Below are positions 13,701-20,459 of a stretch of 64,000 nt of DNA, piece by piece (position 1 is the first letter of the stretch; every line of letters starts with the position of its first letter). Below the pieces are notes generated by a model, which ran no database searches, was not told the origin of the DNA, and saw nothing but the letters and a program-made list of their open reading frames with translations. Made by a program: the position numbers and the translations under genes. This stretch comes from a bacterium (lineage in GTDB: Bacteria > Planctomycetota > UBA1135 > UBA2386), in contig JANSXC010000015.1 in assembly GCA_024743115.1 (NCBI GenBank), positions 1 through 64,000 of the forward strand. Direction: 5' to 3'.

Positions 13701-13968
13701 GCCGCGCGAGATACACGATGCCCATGCCGCCGCGGCCGAGTTCACGTTGCAGTTCGAACTCGCCGAAAAGCGTGCCGAGCGCGGGTGGTTGCTCCGCCGG
13801 CGTGAGCTGCTGCAGTCGCGAATAGGCCGCGTAGCGCTCGCGCAGTGCCGCTGCGAGCTCGGGCCGACGGCCGCACAGATCGGTGAGTGCGCCTTCCTGC
13901 GCCGCGTCGGGCAGGCCGATCACCGCGGCGAGCAGGTCCTCGACCTGGTCTGCTGAGGCCTCGTCCAT
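10747..13968 (-). CDS. Transmembrane Ser/Thr protein kinase with TPR-like C-terminal domain
   Basis: A 1073-residue Hanks-type kinase. Its short N-terminal helical region is typical of planctomycete kinases. Kinase domain about 72-365: P-loop G-R-G-G-M-G-I-V-Y (78-86), Lys102, catalytic loop H-R-D-V-K-P-S-N (225-232), D-F-G-L-V (245-249) and M-A-P-E-Q (271-275). All catalytic residues are present. A Ser/Thr/Gly/Asn-rich insert (about 175-198) interrupts the domain before helix E. A single transmembrane helix follows at about 390-411. The remaining 650 residues are helical and TPR-like, presumably extracytoplasmic if the kinase is cytoplasmic. The start is the Met after a G9 tract; an in-frame extension upstream has no domain character. 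It converges on the ECF sigma gene. Confidence 0.92.
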   Translation of the reverse strand: MDEASADQVEDLLAAVIGLPDAAQEGALTDLCGRRPELAAALRERYAAYSRLQQLTPAEQPPALGTLFGEFELQRELGRGGMGIVYLARQQRAGEERLVALKIIRDRGLMSDRAHERFRREAAASFRLDDPGLCPVFDAGEVDGVPWLAMRYVPGQTLADHIAAARGRGLLELPSPTRSDSDSNGSGAPTTTATTTPGDRFAAILTLGESLAQSLHSAHEAGFIHRDVKPSNVMVTPDGQAVLLDFGLVRGESEDQSLTVTGETLGTPAYMAPEQIDGSTPAGRASDVYSLAATLFEALTLEPPFRGRTRQELFRAILEHEVADLRRLAPGVSRDLVTVLQTALARDPGQRYSTAHEFALELGRARRNEPILARPPGVLHRLGLWSARNRLAAALVVALATALTVVAFVALEAQNQSNQATANLRAARQAVAEIVRVQQNELDGVPWLEDTRRELQQKALAFLRRFVATSSATPELLHDLAEGLVLTANLELSLGNATAAADFHHRARSALAGLDESAPNERLRGRWFEFEGKRLASRGNLTGARVAYERAIDLLTRNRSDDTDTAAVMGCLRNLAEAYDDSNDGKAALATLDRAVDLFGEVDDPESRAAVLDLASVLRKRARIHYEDGKLTLAANDCARIIMILTALLATNPHERRAVATLANTHLLNGKIHRLSSREEEWGTELLKGEASYRRLVNAFPAARVYRYQLAMALNDLATFHKRSGNLAANLEALQESRALTDALVTAEPDNVHYLMQLAMVTYNQGNGLRRAGKDGATTCFRVAYDTALGLLAIDRRDFKAHQLAARSATNMAIDRARAGDERAAALFAKARQHLDDMLELRPNDLRTASVRGVTLFNEGSFRSEHGDFEGARNRLELAFEQALHNVAATPRDLRRVTEVLVWGVRLAQTTTIAQPEKASATWQRVNDNWQAIAEPQRQRVARDRIANFDHLMLERGLAALALRAGEPEAVARLTDVLGRLTVEYDKMPSPTNEVETLICLANLIADAEASGDPARTAALREQVASRLAGWDRSLKGLSRLSNARLERVAAGLEPAVSRNPAARRRLHALLGR

Positions 13969-14001
13969 GCCGCGAAGGCTACCGCTTTCGCGCGGTCTTT
14001 T

Positions 14002-14010
14002 GGGGGGGGG
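14002..14010. repeat. G9 homopolymer tract upstream of the kinase gene
   Basis: Nine consecutive G lie 34 bases upstream of the kinase start (kinase on the minus strand), in the gap shared with the divergent ELW-DGT gene. A second G9 tract sits beside the other kinase/sigma locus at 57518. Such tracts are slippage-prone and also error-prone in sequencing. Confidence 0.9.
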
Positions 14011-14104
14011 CTCAGGCCGGGAAAGCAGCTCGGAAAACCGTGTGCGATCGGCTGCGCCCCAGTCGCTCTCCCTCTCGGCGCGGCTCTCCGCCGTCGACTC
14101 GCAT

Positions 14105-14108
14105 GGAG
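14105..14108 (+). promoter_or_regulatory. Ribosome binding site deciding the start at 14115
   Basis: GGAG lies six bases before the ATG at 14115 and overlaps an alternative ATG at 14103. It favours the downstream start, which opens directly on the signal peptide. Confidence 0.5.
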
Positions 14109-14114
14109 TTCCCG

Positions 14115-17100
14115 ATGATCGCACGCTGTTCTCTGTTGTCTCTTCTCGCCGTTTCGACCTCGGTCCTGGCGCAGTCCCCGACTCTCGTCGCCGATATCCG
14201 ACCCGGTTTCTTCGACCCGCCATCGTCCAGAGTGCGCGAGTGTGTCACGGCTGGCGGTAACGTGTTCTTCGAAGCAGAGGACCCGATCGCCGGTCCGGGC
14301 CTGTTCTGCTCGGATGGCACCGCAGCGGGGACGCGGATGCTGCGCGCGTTCTTCGCGGCGGAGGCCGTGATCGAATGGCTCACCCCGGTGGGCAACGAGG
14401 TCTGGTTCACCGCGACCGACGCCCAGGTCGGTCGCGAACTCTGGCGTTCGGATGGCACGGTCGCGGGCACCGTTCTCGTCGCGGATCTCGAACCCGGGAC
14501 CGCGGGCAGCTTCCCCGAACGCTTCTTCGACATCGGTGGCGGTCGTGTGGTGTTCTTCGCCTCGGCGCAGGGCTTCGGGTTCGAACCCTGGGTCAGCGAC
14601 GGCACGGCGGCGGGCACTGCACTGCTCCGGGATATCACGCCGGGTCCCGGGGGGTTCCCGCCCCGGTACGCCGCGAGCCTTGGCGGGTCGCAGGTGTTCT
14701 TCAACCATAACGACGGGAGCGGGGCTGAACTCTGGGTCACCGATGGCACGACTGCTGGCACGCAACGGCTGCAGCCGTTCGCGGGCGGTGCCTCCGACCC
14801 GGCCTGGTTGTGTGAGGCGTTCGTGCCGGGGATCGGTCACCGCGTCTTCTTCTCGGCCCGAGCCACCGCCAACGGGTTTCGGGGGATCTACGCGACTGCC
14901 GGAACACAGGCCACGACGCAGCTGATCGTCAACATCGGCGGTACCGGCAGCGGCCCGGCTCTGCTTACCGGGCACGACAACCGATTGTTCTTCGTGCACG
15001 CAGACGGTCAGTCGGGCCACGAACTCTGGGTCTCTGATGGCACGGCGGCCGGCACGGTGCTCGCTGCCGACATCGAACCGGGAACGGCGTCGTCGTTCCC
15101 GGACCAGCTCGTTTCGTCCGGCAACACGCTCTACTTCACGGCGGCGCCACCGGCGACCGGTCGTGAGCTCTACTCGTACGCCAATGGCGCGGCGACGCTC
15201 GTCGCCGATCTCGCCACCGGATTCGGCTGGTCGCAGCCGCGCGAAATCACGCCGTTCGGCACCAACGAGGTGGCGTTCTCCGCGCGGGCCACGGGGGTCG
15301 GGCGGGAGCTCTATCTCGCGTCGGCGCAGAACGCGCAGCTGCTGCGCGACATCAACCCGTCGGGCAGCGCGTTGCCCGTGGTCAGCTCGATGGCCGTGCT
15401 GAACGGCAACCTGTACTTCGGCGCCGACGATGCCGTGTCCGGGCAGGAGCTCTGGGCCACCGACGGCACGACGGCCGGCACGCGACAGGTAGTCGACCTC
15501 GCTCCGGGCAGCGGCACGCCGAACTCGTCGGGTCCGGCGGGGATCGTGTACGACTATCGTGGGTTGTTCTTCGCGGCCGACGATGGCGCGAACGGCCGTG
15601 AGCTCTGGCAGACCGACTTCGCGACGACGACGCTCGTCGCGGACCTCGCGTCGTTCGGTGGCAGCAACCCGGAGTCGATCACCCGGGCCGGCCAGTACGT
15701 CTACTTCTGCGCGAACGACAGCGTTGCCGGTCGCGAGCTATGGCGCGTGGATGCCGGCGGGGCGGGGGCAACGATGTTGGAGGTTGCGCCGGGTGCGACC
15801 GGCTCCGACCCGACAGAGCTCACGGCCTGGGACGGGCGCCTGGCGTTCGTGGCCGACGACGGCTCGCGTGGGCGGGAGCTCTGGGTTAGCGATGGGACTC
15901 CTGCAGGTACGGTGCTCGTGCGCGACATCGGACTCGGAGGAGTGAGTTCGTTCCCGAACTCACTGGCCGCGATGGGCGAGGTGCTGGTCTTCTCGGCGAC
16001 CCAGAACAGCACGGGGCGTGAGCTCATGTTCACGGACGGGCCAAACACCTTCGTGATCGATGTCGTGCCTGGTAGCACCGGTTCCGAAGTGGCGGAGATC
16101 GTCGTGCTCGGCGACCGCGTTCTGTTCGTCGCAGAGACCACGAGTGCAGGTCGCGAACTCTGGATCAGCGACCTGTCGGTGGCCGGAACGCAGCTCGTGG
16201 CCGACGTCAACCCGGGGCCCGCCGGCAGTTCGCCGTCGGGTCTCGTCGTCGCGGGCGGACGGGTTTGGTTCGTCGCCGATGACGGCAGCGCGGGCACCGA
16301 GCTCTGGGTGACCGACGGCACGACTGCTGGGACCGCCCTGGTGATGGATATCGAGCCGGGTGCCGGCGGCGCACAGTTCGGTGAACTCGTGCCGTTCGGT
16401 GACCGCGTCCTGTTCACGGCCGGCACGATTGCGTCCGGCAACGAACTCTGGGTCAGTGATGGCACGGCCGCGGGTACGCAATTGCTCGTCGACTCGGTGC
16501 CGGGCAGTGGCGGCGCATTGATCTACTCTCCGTTCGTCAGCGGCTCGCGGCATGCGTACTTCTTCGCGACGTCGTCGGGCTCGGTGCTCTACCGCACCGA
16601 TGGCTCGCCCGCGGGCACCGTAGTCGTGCCGACGCCCGGGCTCGCGGCGGCGCGCGTTGCCGCGGTGCATGGCGAGCGCATCTACTTCGTCGCGGATGAT
16701 GGCGTCACGGGCGGCGAACTCTGGGCGCTCGATGTCGGCGCGACGTCCGTGCCGCTCGGCGGACCGTGCGCCGCGGGACGCGGCGGGCCCGAACTTCGCG
16801 TCGACGATCCGGTGCTCGGCACGACGGTCACGTCGCGGTGCACGAACATCCAGTCGGGGACCGCAGCCTGGTTGCTGCTCGGCCTGCGACCGTTCCTGCC
16901 GCTGCCCGTCACCAACGACTGTCTGCTACTGCTCGAGCCCGGCACGGCGGTGGATGCGGGGTTTGCGCTCGTCAGTTCTGGCGCAGCGCAGTTTTCGACG
17001 TTCGTGCCCAACTCCACGGTGCTGCTCGGCCTGCGACTCGCCAATCAGGTCGCCGTGACCGTGACACCGCACTCGGCGGGGTGGGATCTGAGCAACGCTG

Positions 17101-17123
17101 TGCTGACGACCGTCGGGCTGTAG
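14115..17123 (+). CDS. Secreted ELW-DGT repeat protein with shared C-terminal module
   Basis: A 1002-residue protein. The signal peptide M-I-A-R-C-S-L-L-S-L-L-A-V... ends V-L-A-Q. About 17 degenerate units of roughly 50 residues follow, each with a core such as E-L-W-V-S-D-G-T-A-A-G-T-x-L-V-x-D-I-x-P-G, then S-F-P and a strand ending V-x-F-x-A. Proteins with this repeat are predicted beta-propellers and occur in several bacterial phyla as large surface proteins; no enzymatic residues are evident. The last 125 residues (from about G-G-P-C-A-A-G) match the C-terminal module seen in other secreted proteins of this window and end S-N-A-V-L-T-T-V-G-L. It is divergent from the kinase gene. The paralogue at 20460 has fewer units. 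Ligand and role are unknown. Confidence 0.85.
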   Translation: MIARCSLLSLLAVSTSVLAQSPTLVADIRPGFFDPPSSRVRECVTAGGNVFFEAEDPIAGPGLFCSDGTAAGTRMLRAFFAAEAVIEWLTPVGNEVWFTATDAQVGRELWRSDGTVAGTVLVADLEPGTAGSFPERFFDIGGGRVVFFASAQGFGFEPWVSDGTAAGTALLRDITPGPGGFPPRYAASLGGSQVFFNHNDGSGAELWVTDGTTAGTQRLQPFAGGASDPAWLCEAFVPGIGHRVFFSARATANGFRGIYATAGTQATTQLIVNIGGTGSGPALLTGHDNRLFFVHADGQSGHELWVSDGTAAGTVLAADIEPGTASSFPDQLVSSGNTLYFTAAPPATGRELYSYANGAATLVADLATGFGWSQPREITPFGTNEVAFSARATGVGRELYLASAQNAQLLRDINPSGSALPVVSSMAVLNGNLYFGADDAVSGQELWATDGTTAGTRQVVDLAPGSGTPNSSGPAGIVYDYRGLFFAADDGANGRELWQTDFATTTLVADLASFGGSNPESITRAGQYVYFCANDSVAGRELWRVDAGGAGATMLEVAPGATGSDPTELTAWDGRLAFVADDGSRGRELWVSDGTPAGTVLVRDIGLGGVSSFPNSLAAMGEVLVFSATQNSTGRELMFTDGPNTFVIDVVPGSTGSEVAEIVVLGDRVLFVAETTSAGRELWISDLSVAGTQLVADVNPGPAGSSPSGLVVAGGRVWFVADDGSAGTELWVTDGTTAGTALVMDIEPGAGGAQFGELVPFGDRVLFTAGTIASGNELWVSDGTAAGTQLLVDSVPGSGGALIYSPFVSGSRHAYFFATSSGSVLYRTDGSPAGTVVVPTPGLAAARVAAVHGERIYFVADDGVTGGELWALDVGATSVPLGGPCAAGRGGPELRVDDPVLGTTVTSRCTNIQSGTAAWLLLGLRPFLPLPVTNDCLLLLEPGTAVDAGFALVSSGAAQFSTFVPNSTVLLGLRLANQVAVTVTPHSAGWDLSNAVLTTVGL

Positions 17124-17227
17124 CGTCCGCTGGTCGAGATTCGCGCCGGCCGATCAGGTAGTTTCGTCGCCAGGGAACAGGGGGGCGCTCTGGCGCGCCC
17201 CAGCACCTCGCACGACCCCGATCAGCC

Positions 17228-18619
17228 ATGACAAACCTTCGGCCTGCCGTCGTTCTCCTCGCCACGCTCGCCTCGCCTGCCCTGGCGCAAGCCTGGACCC
17301 AGCTCCTGCCAGCGCCCTATCCCGCGGGTCCCGCCCGCCGCGCTGGCAGCGCGGCGTTCGATCCGATTCAGGCGCGGTTCCTGATCCATGGCGGCCTGCA
17401 GTCCGGGCCGACGATGTCGCTCGACGACACCTGGGCGTTCGACGGCGCTGCCTGGACGCAGCTCGCGCCCGCCACGACGCCGCCACCGCGCTGGGGGCAT
17501 CGGATGGTGCTCGACACGCGGCGACTGCGGATCGTGATGTTCGGTGGCCGTTCGCCTACGCTCACGACCACAGCCAACGATACGTGGGAGTGGACCGGGA
17601 CCGACTGGATACAGATCAACACGCCGAACTCACCAAACCCGCGCGCGTTCTACTCGATGGCGTTCGACGAGCGGCGCGGTCGGGTCGTGCTCTATGGCAC
17701 GCAGAGCGGTTCGGTGTTCTCCGGCGGCGATGAGACGTGGGAGTATGACGGCACGACGTGGCTGCAGATCAACACGCCGTTCACGCCGCCGGGTCTCGAG
17801 ACGCCGGCGATGGCCTACGACCGCGGTCGTGGCGTTACCGTGATGTTCGGTGGCTGGAACGGCTCTTCGCCCGGGACGATGTACGACAACACGTGGGAGT
17901 ACGATGGCAACGACTGGGTCCTTCGCACCCTCGCGAACTCGCCAAGCGCGCGTTTTCGCGCCAGCTGCACCTATGACATCGCGCGCGGTCGCGTGATCCT
18001 CTACGGCGGCTTCAGCAGTGGGATGGCACTGCAGGATACCTGGGAGTACGACGGCAATGATTGGACGCCCGTGCTGAACGGCGGTCCCGTGAAGTCGACC
18101 GAGGCCTACTTCGGCTACGACCCGCTGCAGAACCGCACCGTGCACTTCGGGGGCAGCGGCCCCGGCGGCACGTCCAACTCGACGTGGGTCTACGACGGCT
18201 CGCCGACCGCCATCGCAGCACCGTTCGGCACGGGCTGTGCGACGAGCCTCGGCGTGCCCGCGCTACAGCCCACGACGACGCCGGCTCTCGGCACGACCTA
18301 CCAGCTCACGCTGACCAACGGCACGTTCGCGGGCATCGGCGTCATGTCCTACGGCTTCTCGAACACGACCTCCGCGTTCGGTCCGCTGCCCGCCGATCTC
18401 GGCGGGTTCGGTCTGACGGGTTGCCAGCTGGAGATCGGGATCGACGCGTCGCGGCTCCTGGTGATGGCGGCCGGGCAAGCCGTCAACGACATCCAGATTG
18501 CGAACAACGCGGGGCTGATCGGTGTGCGGTTGTTCACTCAGGCGCTGGTGCTCGACGCGGCCACCAGCAACGGCATCGGCGGCGTCAGCAACGCGGTGCA
18601 CGCGGTCGTCGGCAACTGA
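17228..18619 (+). CDS. Secreted Kelch-repeat protein with shared C-terminal module
   Basis: A 463-residue protein with a signal peptide (M-T-N-L-R-P-A-V-V-L-L-A-T-L-A ending A-L-A-Q). It has five to six Kelch-type units with the pattern D-T-W-(E/A)-(Y/F)-D-G-x-x-W...R...M-x-(Y/F)-D...R-x-V-x-F-G-G, forming a likely beta-propeller in residues about 20-320. Residues about 325-463 are the C-terminal module, starting F-G-T-G-C and ending S-N-A-V-H-A-V-V-G-N. No catalytic residues stand out. It lies 104 bases after the ELW-DGT gene on the same strand. A 14-bp tandem duplication covers its stop codon. The larger paralogue is at 46192. Confidence 0.88.
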   Translation: MTNLRPAVVLLATLASPALAQAWTQLLPAPYPAGPARRAGSAAFDPIQARFLIHGGLQSGPTMSLDDTWAFDGAAWTQLAPATTPPPRWGHRMVLDTRRLRIVMFGGRSPTLTTTANDTWEWTGTDWIQINTPNSPNPRAFYSMAFDERRGRVVLYGTQSGSVFSGGDETWEYDGTTWLQINTPFTPPGLETPAMAYDRGRGVTVMFGGWNGSSPGTMYDNTWEYDGNDWVLRTLANSPSARFRASCTYDIARGRVILYGGFSSGMALQDTWEYDGNDWTPVLNGGPVKSTEAYFGYDPLQNRTVHFGGSGPGGTSNSTWVYDGSPTAIAAPFGTGCATSLGVPALQPTTTPALGTTYQLTLTNGTFAGIGVMSYGFSNTTSAFGPLPADLGGFGLTGCQLEIGIDASRLLVMAAGQAVNDIQIANNAGLIGVRLFTQALVLDAATSNGIGGVSNAVHAVVGN

Positions 18620-18634
18620 CCGTCGGCAACTGAC
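18607..18634. repeat. Perfect 14-bp tandem duplication across the stop codon of the Kelch gene
   Basis: The unit CGTCGGCAACTGAC occurs at 18607-18620 and again at 18621-18634. The first copy contains the TGA stop of the Kelch gene. The duplication adds nothing to the protein. Confidence 0.95.
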
Positions 18635-18735
18635 GTACCGACCAGGCTGTGGGGTGGGCCGGGAAATGTGCGCGACTCGCGCGCCCGGTCGGTTCGCGCT
18701 CGCAGTCGCTGTCACGTTGCGATCGGGTGAAAGCG

Positions 18736-18754
18736 GCGGAATACGTGATTCCGC
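18736..18754. repeat. Perfect inverted repeat in the Kelch/beta-helix gap
   Basis: Arms GCGGAAT and ATTCCGC (7 bp) flank a 5-base spacer. No T-tract follows, so it is more likely a protein-binding palindrome than a rho-independent terminator. Confidence 0.5.
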
Positions 18755-18810
18755 GTCGGGATCCCGGTCGCTGTCGGCGGAGCGACGGCTCGTGGAAACA
18801 CGGTTTTCCC

Positions 18811-18831
18811 GGGAGCGTGGGCCGCGCTCCC
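18811..18831 (+). promoter_or_regulatory. GC-rich hairpin just before the beta-helix gene
   Basis: Perfect 7-bp arms GGGAGCG (18811-18817) and CGCTCCC (18825-18831) enclose a 7-base loop. The structure ends 14 bases before the ATG at 18846 and could mask the ribosome binding region. Regulation is inference. Confidence 0.4.
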
Positions 18832-18845
18832 GACTAAGTGCTGCC

Positions 18846-20081
18846 ATGGCTCACTCCTCTCCTCGTCGGGCGTCGATCGCGACGCGATCTACTGTTTCGC
18901 CGAACTTTGCCCGGTTCGTCGCGCCTGGCCTCGCGGCATTGCTCGGCAGTACGTTGCTTGGCAGTGGCGCCCTCGTGGCGCAGCAGACCTGGGTCGTGGC
19001 GCCGCAGGCCGGGCCGGGGGTCGACTTCACGTCGCTGGCGGCAGCGGCACAGGCGGTGCAGAGTGGGGACACCCTGCTCGTGCGCGCCGGTACCTACTCG
19101 GCGTTCACCACATCGAAGGGGATCAAGGTTCTCGGCGAGCCCGGCGCGACGATCGCGGGTGGGCAACAGCCGACGACCGTCGTGAGTCTGCCGGCCCGGG
19201 AGGCGTTCGTGATGCGTGGGATCACGTTCTCGTGCGCGGGGTTCTGCCCCGCCGACTACTGCAGCCTGCAATACAACGATGGCCGGATTCACTTCGAGGA
19301 CGTCAGTTTCCGCGGGCCATTGAACGCCGCGTTCCGGCTCAACCACTGCGCGCACGTGACGATGACCCGGTGCTCGGGAAATGCCCGTGGCTGCCTGCAC
19401 GTTCAGTCGAGCGACGTCGCGCTCGTCGACTGCACGTTCCTCGGTGAGAAGGGCGTCTATCTGATCGGCAGTCCGGCAGCGGTCGACGCCAGCACTTCGA
19501 ACGTGCTCATCACCGGTGGCCGCTATCGGGGCGGCGAAGGCGAGGCGTTCGGACTACCGATCTTCGCCGCGCCGGGTCTGATCTGCCGCAGTGGCACGAT
19601 GGTCGTCGCCGGGCGCAATACGATCGTCGAAGCTGGCGCGCCGGGTGCCGGCCACGGTGCTCTCACGGCGCTCGCCGCGATTGGCTCCGGTGTCGTCGAG
19701 CTCGAGCCGAGTGTGCAACTCGCGCCGCAGAACGGTGGCGCCCCGTATCAGGGTGCCGTGAACGTGCGCCGCGTGGCGACCGTGCGCGCGAGCGCGACCG
19801 CCAGTTCCGTGCCCATCGAACTACACGCGCCGCAGGGTCACCTGTTCGGGATCTACGCCGGTTTCCCGGCGGGGCCCGCGGTGGGGCCGATCGGCGACGT
19901 CTGGCTCGATGAATCGACCGCGGTCGTGTTGGTCGGCGGCGTCGTTGGCGCGACCGAGCAGGTCACGCACACGCTGACCGTGCCGGGGTCGTTCGGTGGA
20001 CTGCCGCTCGCTCTGCAGGCCGTGACGTTCGATCACACAGCGCTCGCGACCTCCTCGCCGGCCGTCGTCATCGTGCCGTAG
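18846..20081 (+). CDS. Secreted parallel beta-helix protein
   Basis: A 411-residue protein with an N-terminal extension of about 30 residues, then a hydrophobic segment (A-P-G-L-A-A-L-L-G-S-T-L-L-G-S-G-A-L-V) ending A-Q-Q. The mature start W-V-V-A-P-Q-A-G-P-G-V-D-F-T-S-L-A-A-A followed by Q-S-G-D-T-L-L-V-R-A-G-T-Y is the hallmark entry of right-handed parallel beta-helix (pectate-lyase-like) proteins. Strand repeats fill the middle (I-x-V-x-G-x-x-x-x-I-x-G). The last 100 residues resemble the C-terminal module but diverge more (ending S-S-P-A-V-V-I-V-P). No pectate-lyase catalytic Asp/Arg cluster is recognisable. A paralogue with the same layout is at 33479. The ATG at 18846 is chosen as the last start before the signal sequence. 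Confidence 0.8.
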   Translation: MAHSSPRRASIATRSTVSPNFARFVAPGLAALLGSTLLGSGALVAQQTWVVAPQAGPGVDFTSLAAAAQAVQSGDTLLVRAGTYSAFTTSKGIKVLGEPGATIAGGQQPTTVVSLPAREAFVMRGITFSCAGFCPADYCSLQYNDGRIHFEDVSFRGPLNAAFRLNHCAHVTMTRCSGNARGCLHVQSSDVALVDCTFLGEKGVYLIGSPAAVDASTSNVLITGGRYRGGEGEAFGLPIFAAPGLICRSGTMVVAGRNTIVEAGAPGAGHGALTALAAIGSGVVELEPSVQLAPQNGGAPYQGAVNVRRVATVRASATASSVPIELHAPQGHLFGIYAGFPAGPAVGPIGDVWLDESTAVVLVGGVVGATEQVTHTLTVPGSFGGLPLALQAVTFDHTALATSSPAVVIVP

Positions 20082-20118
20082 GACCAGGCTCTCAGGCTAC
20101 CTGTCCGGCAATCGGATC

Positions 20119-20331
20119 TCAGCGCGGCGGAGCCACGTCGAGAATCTGCCGTGCGCGGTCGACGAGTCGGCCGAGACGCTCGACGCAGGGATCGCAACTG
20201 CTGTGGCAGCAGTTGCGCCATTGCTGATCGGGGCGTTCGACGTGCTGCAGGATGAAGTGCACGTACGAGCGGTCGACTCCTTCCTTGTCGAAGTGTTCCG
20301 CGAGTCGTTCCTGCAGCTCTGCCGGTCGCAC
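20119..20331 (-). CDS. Small cysteine-rich protein, unrecognised
   Basis: A predicted 70-residue protein with a C-C-H-x-x-C-x-x-C pattern (N-C-C-H-S-S-C-D-P-C, about 40-49) suited to binding zinc or an Fe-S cluster. Acidic and basic helices lie on both sides (R-P-A-E-L-Q-E-R-L-A-E-H-F-D near the start, E-R-L-G-R-L-V-D-R-A-R-Q-I-L near the end). Third codon positions are GC-rich as in neighbouring genes, which supports real coding. No signal peptide. It is divergent from the ELW-DGT gene at 20460. I do not recognise the family. A non-coding shadow remains possible. Confidence 0.55.
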   Translation of the reverse strand: MRPAELQERLAEHFDKEGVDRSYVHFILQHVERPDQQWRNCCHSSCDPCVERLGRLVDRARQILDVAPPR

Positions 20332-20459
20332 GGCTGGAGGTTAGCGCAGTGGTTCGGACATTGCTGCGGCGCTCTCGGTTGTCAGGTCCGGCGTAAACCG
20401 CCGCGGTTGGCACCACGTCATCCGCGAGCCCGGAATCACGGTAACCTTGGACGCAGCCC

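Noticed and set aside
14002..14010. G9 tract as part of a G-quadruplex
   Set aside because: A quadruplex needs four separate G runs; only one run is present.
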